Shown here piece by piece: positions 17,212 through 24,500 of a DNA stretch of 64,000 nucleotides (its first letter is position 1; every line of letters starts with the position of its first letter). The DNA comes from Arenimonas composti TR7-09 = DSM 18010. GTDB lineage: Bacteria > Pseudomonadota > Gammaproteobacteria > Xanthomonadales > Xanthomonadaceae. Below the pieces are notes generated by a model. That model ran no database searches, was not told where the DNA came from, and worked only from the letters and a program-made list of their open reading frames with translations. Location of the stretch: the NCBI RefSeq assembly GCF_000426365.1, contig NZ_AUFF01000006.1:62001-126000 (forward strand), written 5' to 3'. A program made the position numbers and the translations under genes.

Positions 17212-17940
17212 ATGTCCTTCCCCCGTTCCCTGCTCGCCGCCGCCCTCGCCTCGAGCTTCCTCGCCGGCTGCGCCAGCGCCCCCTACCAGGCCAGTGGCCC
17301 CTACGACTCCGGTGACCGCTACGGCGATCGCCACGACGACCGTTACCAGGAGCCCGAGGACGTCAACCGCACCCGCCGCGGCGCGATCACCGGCGCCGTC
17401 GCCGGCGCGGTGATCGGCCTGCTCAGCGGCAGCGATGCCACCGAGCGCCGGCAGCGCGCGCTGATCGGTGCCGGCGTGGGCGGCCTCGCCGGTGGCGCCA
17501 TCGGCCGTTACCAGGACAACCAGGAGCGCGAGCTGCGCGAGCGCATGCGCGACACCGGCGTCGACGTCGTCCGCCAGGGCGACCACATCACGCTGGACAT
17601 CCCCAGCGGCATCACCTTCGGCTTCGACAGCAGCGAAGTGCTGCCGGCCTTCCGCGGCGTGCTCGACCGCCTCGCGCAGACGCTGGGCCAGTACGACCAG
17701 ACGATCATCGAGGTCGCCGGCCACACCGACAACGTCGGCACCGAGGCCTACAACCAGGCGCTCTCGGTCCGCCGCGCCCAGGCCGTCGGCGACTACCTGG
17801 TGGCGCGCGGCGTCAATCGCGAGCGCCTGATCATCACCGGCGCCGGCGAACTGCGGCCGGTCGCGAGCAACGAGACCGAAGCCGGCCGCGCCGAGAACCG
17901 CCGCGTCGAGATCACCCTGGTGCCGCTGCGCGCCGACTGA
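17212..17940 (+). CDS. OmpA-family outer-membrane lipoprotein (YiaD/Pal-like)
   Basis: 242 residues. The signal peptide ends in lipobox LAGC (Cys20), so the protein is lipid-anchored. A Tyr/Asp-rich linker follows, then a glycine-zipper segment (ITGAVAGAVIGLLSG and ALIGAGVGGLAGGAIG, residues ~58-100), which can insert in or lie on membranes. The C-terminal OmpA domain (~125-238) has VAGHTDNVGTEAYNQALSVRRA and ENRRVEI, the peptidoglycan-binding residues. It probably ties the outer membrane to the cell wall. The CCGGAGCCCCGCC ribosome site is good. Confidence 0.92.
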   Translation: MSFPRSLLAAALASSFLAGCASAPYQASGPYDSGDRYGDRHDDRYQEPEDVNRTRRGAITGAVAGAVIGLLSGSDATERRQRALIGAGVGGLAGGAIGRYQDNQERELRERMRDTGVDVVRQGDHITLDIPSGITFGFDSSEVLPAFRGVLDRLAQTLGQYDQTIIEVAGHTDNVGTEAYNQALSVRRAQAVGDYLVARGVNRERLIITGAGELRPVASNETEAGRAENRRVEITLVPLRAD

Positions 17941-17988
17941 TCGCGTCCAGCCCCGCTCCCCGGCGTGGCCCCGCCGGGGGCGGGCTCC

Positions 17989-17994
17989 TATACT
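17989..17994 (+). promoter_or_regulatory. -10 box (TATACT) for a leaderless start at 18002
   Basis: TATACT ends 7 bases before the GTG start codon of the next gene, a distance that would place the transcription start at the start codon. No Shine-Dalgarno sequence separates them. No clear -35 element is present. Confidence 0.5.
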
Positions 17995-18001
17995 CGCGGG
18001 G

Positions 18002-18598
18002 GTGAGCGACCCCCGCGCCCAGCTGACAGCCCTGCGATTCCTGATCGCCGCCGCTCCGGCCCTGCCGGACAAGGCGGACTGGCTGGCGCGTATCGACGCC
18101 ATCAGCGAATCGCTGACGGCGGCCGAGGCGGCCCGGATCGCGGACGGTGCCCTCAATCCCGCCGAAGTCACCCGCCTGCGCCAGGACGTCGAGGACGCCG
18201 AACACGCGCGCGACGCCGCCAATCTGCAGCGGATGAAGGTCGCCGGCCAGCTCGGCACGCTGCACAAGGCCCTGGCCGCCGCGGCGCCGGCGGTGGCGGC
18301 GAGCAAGGACGCGCAGGCCGACGCGCTCAAGCGCATCCAGTGGTTGTCCAGCCACGGCGGCAACGACCCCGATGCCGCGATGGCCGCCGTCGACGCCGAA
18401 CTCGATGCGCCGATGCCGAGCCGGATGGTGCTCGAGCTGGTCGCCGCCGGCGAACGCCGGTTCACCAAACCGCAGCTCGAATTCTCGGTCGCCGAGGCCA
18501 TGGTGCTGACCGGCTGGGCGCAGACCCCTGTCGAACTGATGGCCCAGGGCGAGCCCTGGCTGGCCAGCCTGCTGCTGAAGAATCACGCCGACGACTGA
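18002..18598 (+). CDS. Hypothetical protein, helical
   Basis: 198 residues, GTG start directly behind a TATACT box. The protein is rich in Ala, Glu, Arg and Asp with no signal peptide or membrane segment. It contains helical stretches such as RLRQDVEDAEHARDAANLQR that could form a coiled coil. The C-terminal third has mixed composition ending LLKNHADD. The family is not recognised. Codon usage and base composition are like the neighbours, which supports a real gene. It stands alone between the OmpA lipoprotein and the BlaI operator. Confidence 0.68.
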   Translation: MSDPRAQLTALRFLIAAAPALPDKADWLARIDAISESLTAAEAARIADGALNPAEVTRLRQDVEDAEHARDAANLQRMKVAGQLGTLHKALAAAAPAVAASKDAQADALKRIQWLSSHGGNDPDAAMAAVDAELDAPMPSRMVLELVAAGERRFTKPQLEFSVAEAMVLTGWAQTPVELMAQGEPWLASLLLKNHADD

Positions 18599-18638
18599 TC
18601 CCGTGACTTTCGGGGCATATTTTCCGGCTCCCGGTGTT

Positions 18639-18667
18639 CTACAACTGTCGTACGACGACTGTAGTAG
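18639..18667. promoter_or_regulatory. Operator dyad for the BlaI-type repressor
   Basis: CTACAACTGTCGT and ACGACTGTAGTAG flank a centre at about 18653, with 11 of 13 half-site positions complementary. TACA...TGTA cores are the recognised features of BlaI/MecI/CopY operators. The dyad ends 9 bases before the repressor ATG, where it could block both transcription and its own leader, as expected for autorepression. Confidence 0.75.
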
Positions 18668-18676
18668 AGCTCACCG

Positions 18677-19078
18677 ATGTCCGAACCCGACCGCAGCACC
18701 GACGAAGGCGTCGCCCTCAGCGAACTGCAGCTGGCGTTGATGCGCCTGCTCTGGCGCGACGGCGAGGCCAGCGTCGCCGACATGGCCACCGAGATGGCGC
18801 GCAGCCGCGGGCTGGCCCACACCACCGTCGCCACCGTGCTCACCCGGCTGGCCAAGCGCGGCATCGTCGAGGCCCGCCGCGACGGCCGCCAGCTGGTCTA
18901 CCGGCCCTGCATCGACGAGGCCCAGGTCCGCCGCAGCATGGTCGGTGACCTCGTGCAGACCCTGTTCCGGGGCGATGCCCGCGCGCTGCTGGCGCATCTG
19001 GTCGACGAATCCGCGGTCGGTCCCGGCGACCTCGAACGCGTGCGCGCCCTGCTCGCCGGTACGGGGCGCAAGCTGTGA
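18677..19078 (+). CDS. BlaI/MecI/CopY-family transcriptional repressor
   Basis: 133 residues. An N-terminal winged helix-turn-helix (LSELQLALMRLLWRDGEASVADMA...HTTVATVLTRLAKRGIVEARRDGRQLVYRP) is followed by a short helical dimerisation tail. In the BlaI/BlaR system the repressor is cleaved when the M56 sensor is activated. The stop codon overlaps the GTG start of the M56 gene by four bases (GTGA), so the pair is translationally coupled. A dyad operator lies just upstream. There is no beta-lactamase gene nearby, so the signal and target may differ from classic resistance. Confidence 0.94.
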   Translation: MSEPDRSTDEGVALSELQLALMRLLWRDGEASVADMATEMARSRGLAHTTVATVLTRLAKRGIVEARRDGRQLVYRPCIDEAQVRRSMVGDLVQTLFRGDARALLAHLVDESAVGPGDLERVRALLAGTGRKL

Positions 19079-21444
19079 GTGCCCTGGCGCTGGCCAGCAG
19101 CCTGCTGCTGACCCTGGTTCTCCAGGCCAGCCTGCTGCTCGGCCTGGTCTGGATCGCCGAACGGCTGCGCCTGCTGCGCGACCCCGGCCACGCTGAGCTG
19201 GCCTGGCGGGCGGCGCTGTTCGCCGGCCTGCTGGCGACCGGGCTGCATGGCTGCGGCCTGCTCAGCGGTGGCGGCGACGGATCCACCGGCACGCCCGCGG
19301 TCCTGGCGCGTTCCGGGGCGCCGGCCCCGGCGCCGGTCGGCCTCGGGGATCCCGTGCCCACGCCGGGCGCCGCCGCCGCTGTGCCGGCGGTGCCGCCGGC
19401 GGCCTTCCATGTGCCCGGTCGGTTGCGGGCGAACCGGAACGACGCGACGTCTGCGGCCCCGGCGGCGTCGCCAGCTACGACGGCCGCCCCGCCCGGTCTG
19501 GTCCTGCCGGTTCCCGAGCTCCTCGCCTTGGCCCTGGTGCTGCTCTGGGCGGCGGCGAGCCTGCGCGCGGGCCGCGGTCTCGCCCGCCAGCTGGGCGATG
19601 TCCGGCGCCTGCAACGCGGTCTCGAGTCCGTGACTGAGTTCGCGATTCCCGCCGCATTGCGCGCCGATGCCGACACGTTGGCGGCGGAATTCGGTATTCG
19701 CCGGCCCCGCCTGCATCTGCTCGAAGGCCTCGCCAGCCCGATGCTGCTGCCGACGCTGCGCGGCCCGACCCTCCTGCTGCTGCCGGCCTGGACCGGCGAT
19801 CTGGCCCCGCGCCAGCGCCGCGCCCTGCTGGCGCACGAGTTCGCCCACCTCGCCCGCCGCGATCCGGCCTGGCGGCTGGCGACCCGTATCGCCCTGCTGC
19901 CGCTGGCCTGGCACCCGCTGGCCCGGCATGCGCTGGCGCGCCTCGAAGCTCTGGCCGAACACGCCTGCGATGCCTGCGCCGCCCGGTTGCAGGGCGATGG
20001 GCGCCCGCTCGCCGAATGCCTGGCGGTCTGCCTGGAGCATGCCGCCGGCCACCGGTCCACGTGCTCGCCACGGCTCGCCGTCGCGATGGCCGATGACGCC
20101 GGCGCGGTCGTCCGCCGCGTCGCCAACCTGCTGGAGAAAACCCCGATGAATACCCGCACCCCGAGCCCGGCCCTGCGCCGCGGCGCCCTGGTCGCCGCCG
20201 TCGCCGTCGCCCTGGCCCTGCCGGGCCTGGCGATCACCCTCGTCGGCACCGACGCCGTCGCGTCCGCGCTGGAAAGCGGCCTGCTGATCGGCGAACAGGT
20301 CACCACGAGCCGCGACGGCATCAGCACCTGGCGGCGCGCCGACGCCGACGGCCGCATGCTGCTGCGCGTGCGCGGCGAGGTCCGCGTCAGCGCCGATGAC
20401 CGCAGGATCGAAGGCCTGGGTGACGGCGCCTTCTTCGAATACAGCCGCCGCCGTGACGGCGTCGAACACGCCGTGGTGCTGCGCCGCAGTGGCGACGCCC
20501 TGGTGCAGGAATTCGAGGTGGACGGCGAATCCCGTCCCTTCGACAGCGAAGGCCGCGCCTGGCTGGCCGCCGAGCTGCCGGCGCTGCTGCGCGAGACGGG
20601 TCTCAATGCCCTCCAGCGTGGCGTCCGCCTGCTCGCCGAGGGCGGCACCCCGGCCCTGCTCGCCGAAATCGCCGGCCTGCGGGTGGACCACGTGCGCCGC
20701 GCCTACCTCGAGGTCCTGTTCGCGAACGCGCCGCTCGACGCCGCGCAGTGGGCGCAGGCGATGGACCGGGTGACCGGCATCGGTTCGGACTTCGAACGCC
20801 GGCTGTGCCTGCACGCGGCGCTGGCGCAGGCGACGACGCCGGCGCGCCGGGCCGGTGTGTTCGACGCCGCCGCCGGGATCGCCTCCGATTTCGAACTCGC
20901 CGAACTGCTGATCGAAGCCGCGAAGCAGCCGCCGGTCGCCGCTGAGCTCGGGGCCTGGCAGCGCGCCGTCGCCGCGCTGGACAGCGATTTCGAACTGCGC
21001 CGGGTGCTGGATGCGAGTCTGGAACATGCGCGCGGCGATCGGCGCGTCGTGCTCGCCGCGCTCGAGGCCGCCGAACGCTTCAGCAGCGACTTCGAACTGC
21101 GTCAGCTGCTCGAGACCGCCGCTCCGGCGGCGCGCACCGACGCCGCGCTCCGCGCGCGGTGGCTGCAGCGTGCCGGCGGACTCGGTTCCGATTTCGAACG
21201 CCGCAGCGCGTTGACCGCGCTGATCGATGTCGACCATGTCGATATCGACGTCGCCGACGGCGTGCTCGTGGCGCTCGCCGGCGTGCGCTCGGACTTCGAA
21301 GCGGCCGTGGTCCTGACCGAACTGGCCGGGCGCATGCCCTACGACGCCGGCCTGGTCGAGCGCTACCGGGCAGCCGCGCGCCGGCTCGACGACTTCGAGC
21401 GCGGCCGCGCCGAACGCGCGCTCGACCGCTTCGCCGCGCTCTGA
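19075..21444 (+). CDS. M56 (BlaR1-like) membrane metallopeptidase with seven SDFE repeats
   Basis: 789 residues. The N-terminal part has membrane helices at ~5-25, ~40-60 and ~145-165. The zinc motif HEFAH is at residues 254-258, followed by ALAEHACDACAARL with the third ligand region. One further helix (ALVAAVAVALALPGLAITLV, ~370-390) leads outward. A predicted extracytoplasmic region of ~180 residues follows, and then seven repeats each beginning S/D-DFE at residues 571, 604, 637, 671, 705, 739 and 772. This is a 33-34-residue period, as in TPR or other helical solenoids. BlaR1 normally ends in a penicillin-binding domain, which is absent here. It is probably a sensor cleaving the BlaI-type repressor, with a different ligand. 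Confidence 0.88.
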   Translation: MSALALASSLLLTLVLQASLLLGLVWIAERLRLLRDPGHAELAWRAALFAGLLATGLHGCGLLSGGGDGSTGTPAVLARSGAPAPAPVGLGDPVPTPGAAAAVPAVPPAAFHVPGRLRANRNDATSAAPAASPATTAAPPGLVLPVPELLALALVLLWAAASLRAGRGLARQLGDVRRLQRGLESVTEFAIPAALRADADTLAAEFGIRRPRLHLLEGLASPMLLPTLRGPTLLLLPAWTGDLAPRQRRALLAHEFAHLARRDPAWRLATRIALLPLAWHPLARHALARLEALAEHACDACAARLQGDGRPLAECLAVCLEHAAGHRSTCSPRLAVAMADDAGAVVRRVANLLEKTPMNTRTPSPALRRGALVAAVAVALALPGLAITLVGTDAVASALESGLLIGEQVTTSRDGISTWRRADADGRMLLRVRGEVRVSADDRRIEGLGDGAFFEYSRRRDGVEHAVVLRRSGDALVQEFEVDGESRPFDSEGRAWLAAELPALLRETGLNALQRGVRLLAEGGTPALLAEIAGLRVDHVRRAYLEVLFANAPLDAAQWAQAMDRVTGIGSDFERRLCLHAALAQATTPARRAGVFDAAAGIASDFELAELLIEAAKQPPVAAELGAWQRAVAALDSDFELRRVLDASLEHARGDRRVVLAALEAAERFSSDFELRQLLETAAPAARTDAALRARWLQRAGGLGSDFERRSALTALIDVDHVDIDVADGVLVALAGVRSDFEAAVVLTELAGRMPYDAGLVERYRAAARRLDDFERGRAERALDRFAAL

Positions 21445-21512
21445 GCAGGAAGGCGCCGGGGAGCATGCGTTCCCTGGACTCGCCCTGAGCTGGCGCTCCC
21501 GCGCCCGCGAAC

Positions 21513-24500
21513 CTAGGGCTGGCGGATGCGCACCTGCGCCCCCGCCGTGCTCGCCTGGCTGGCCTCGCCGTACATCAGCTCGGCGACGGCCGGCGCCGCG
21601 AAGTAGCGGCCGGCATGCGTGGCCTGCACGAAGTAGTGCACCTCGTGCCGACCCGGCGGCAGCCACTGCGCATACAGCCGCACTTCGTCGGCGCCGGTCT
21701 GGCGGCTGTCGAACCACCAGCTGCCGCCGCCGGCGAGCCGGCGCAGGTCGTCGCCGGCGGTGCCGGCGAGCGCCAGGTCGCGGCTGATCCAGCCGCCCGG
21801 CACCACATCGGTGATCGCCACGAAGTGGCGCACCGCCGGCACCTGCAGCTGCAGGCTCACCCGCACCCAGTCGCCGACGCGCACTTCCGGCGCCGCGGCC
21901 GACAGCGGCGTCCAGCGGCCGTCGCGCAGCACCGCGTAACGGCGCTCGAGCTGCATGCCCACGGCCTCGGGCTGCGCGCTGCGCAGGTCCTGCTGCCAGT
22001 CGAGGCGGGCGACGTAGGACAGGGTCGCGTCGGCATCCTCGGCGCTGCGCATCTGCAGCGGACCGGCGACTGCCGGTGCCCGCCATTCCGCCCGCGGCGC
22101 CGTCGGCGTCACCGCCAGCTGGGCGGCGCCATCGCCGGCGCGCACCTCGACCACGGGCGCGGTGTCCGCCGGCATCGCCGCATCCGCCGCCTGCAGGGCC
22201 AGCAGGCAATGCAGCGCCGCCTGGGTATCGACGCTGCGCCGCGCTTCGCCGGCATAGAGATCGGCGGTGCCGCGCAGGAAGGCCTGGCGGCGGCGCAGAT
22301 GCGCCGGGTCGCGGTCGAGTTCGAACAGGGTCGCGGTCACCGCGCACTGGTCACGCAGCGGCGAGCCCATGGCCCAGCCGAAGCTGCGCGGATCGGCGAG
22401 CACGCGGCGCAGGCCGTGATCGACACCGGCCTCGCGCAGGCGGCCGAGGCCCTCGGTGGCACGGCTGTCGCCGGTCGCGGCGAGCGCGCGCACCAGTTCG
22501 CTGCGCGCATGCCAGCCGAGCTCGTCCCAGTCGCGCCACAGGCGGTCGAGCACCGGCTGCGGCACGCCGCCGCCGGTGGCGGTCAACGCCGCCACCGCCA
22601 CCGCCAGGGTTTCGCCGGCATAGCCGCGATAGGGTGCGAGGACGTTGTCCTGGCGCGCGACCAGGCCGCGCGACACCAGATCACGCAGCGGCGTCACCAG
22701 CGTGTCCGGCACCTCGGCGCCGAGCGCGCGCAGGCGGCCGTAGCCGCGCAGCGTGTGCACGCTCAGCAGCAGCGAACCCGGGCCGCTGCCCTGGCCGACG
22801 TTCTCGGCGAAGTAGTGGTACCAGCCGTTGTCGTCGCGGAAGCGCGGCGCCTGGGTCAGCACCGCTTCGAGCTCGGCGGCGGCGTCCGGCCAGGCGCGCA
22901 GGCCGGCCTCGTCCTGCAGTGCCAGCGCGGCACCGATGGCGCGGCTGAGCTGCTGCTCCCAGCAGCGGTGCGGATAGGCGCGCAGCCCGTCGAGCCAGAG
23001 CGCGCGCCAGCTGGCGCCGCCGAGCGACACCGCCACCGACAGCTCGCCCTCACGCGCGCCCTCCGGCAGCGCCGGCACCGGCAGCGACAGCGTCGGCTGC
23101 ATCCAGCCGGCCTGCACCCGCGAACGCGGGCCCCAGGGCGACTGCACGCGCACCCGGCCGGCGATCGCATCGCTGCCGCGGTCGGCATCGGCGCGCGCGT
23201 ACAGGGCGATCTCACCGGCGCGGTCCGGCTGCAGGCCGAGCACGCGCGCGACCACCGCATCCGCCGCCGCCCGCACCTGTTCGTCGAGGCGCGCATCGGC
23301 ACCGGCGCCACTGGCTTCGGCGTGCAGCCTGAGCAGGGCCGGCGCACCGACCGCACGTACATTCACCGTCGCCTCGCCCGCGTCGTCGGCGAACAGCCGC
23401 GAGGGCAGGCCGAGGCGCAGTTCGACCGGCAGCGAGGCGGTGAAGGTGGTTTCGGCGAACGCGATCTCGTCGCCGACATCGGCGGCCCAGACCAGCACCC
23501 GCCAGCGGGTCAGGTTGTCCGGCAGCGGCAGGGCGATCTCGCGCGACTCGCCCGGGCCGAGCAGCAGGCCGTCGTTCCAGTACGCGGCATCGGCGAAGCG
23601 GTGGCGTACGCGCGGGTCGGCGGCGCCGTCGCGGCTGCCGCCGCTGAGCGGTTCGCCACCGGCCTGGTCGGGTTCGATCTCACTGCGCTTGAGCCGGCTG
23701 CCGCTGACTTCGATGGTGTCCAGCCCGGCCGATGGCGGCGGCGGCGGTGCCGGTGCTGCCACCGCGGGCGCGGGCGGGAAGCCGTCGCGTGCGCGTTCGC
23801 TCTCGCCGCGGCTGCGCTGCTCGGCGTCCGGGTCGAAGAACAGGTTGCGCGGGCTCCAGCCACGCAGCTCGTGCAGCTCGCCGATCTGCCAGCGGCGCAG
23901 GCTGCCGAGGAAGCCCTCGTGGCCGGGATCGAGGCGCGGATGCAGGGCGGCGGCCTGCTGGTGCAGGGAATCGTCGACCACCGCGATCACGAACTGGCGC
24001 GCGACCGCCGCGTCATTGCGCACCGTTACGCGCTGGGTCGCGCCCGGGGCCAGCGTCGGTTCGGCCAGCCGCAGCTGCGGCGGCCGCGCCGGCGGCGCCG
24101 GGATGTCGAGATCGATGCTCGCCTGCAGGGTCGGCTGCGCCAGCGCGGCATCGACATCGGCGGTATGCGGACGCAGCACCACGCGCAGGGTCGCCGCCGG
24201 CGCCCACTCACGCGGCAGCGCGATCGCGACCAGGCCGTCGCCGTCGACCTGCTCGATCCAGGCGCGGCGCAGGCCGCCGTATTCGAGCGTCATCAGCGCG
24301 GTGGCGCGGCCGTGCGGCTGGCTCAGGCGCAGCTGCGCCGGACTGCCGTCGAGGCCGGCCGGACGCTCGACGCGCAGCTGCAGCGCCGGCGTGTCCTGGT
24401 CCGGCGGCGGGCTGCGGCCGATCCAGCGCATCAGCGTCGTCGGCGCGGCATCGCCGGCTTCGGCGATGAAGCGATACAGACCGGCGTCCGGAGCGCGGAA

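Noticed and set aside
18677-21444. Beta-lactam resistance operon
   Set aside because: The repressor and sensor are present, but no beta-lactamase or penicillin-binding gene is adjacent and the sensor lacks the penicillin-binding domain.
18898-22347. Open frame of about 1149 codons on the minus strand through the M56 gene
   Set aside because: Low-complexity Arg/Gly/Gln composition, no start signals, and antisense to a gene with zinc and repeat motifs.
23670-23722. A TonB-dependent receptor gene fragment inserted in the macroglobulin
   Set aside because: Only a 16-residue motif resembles receptors; flanking sequence is macroglobulin-like or low-complexity and the frame is continuous, so it is treated as a motif, not a fusion.
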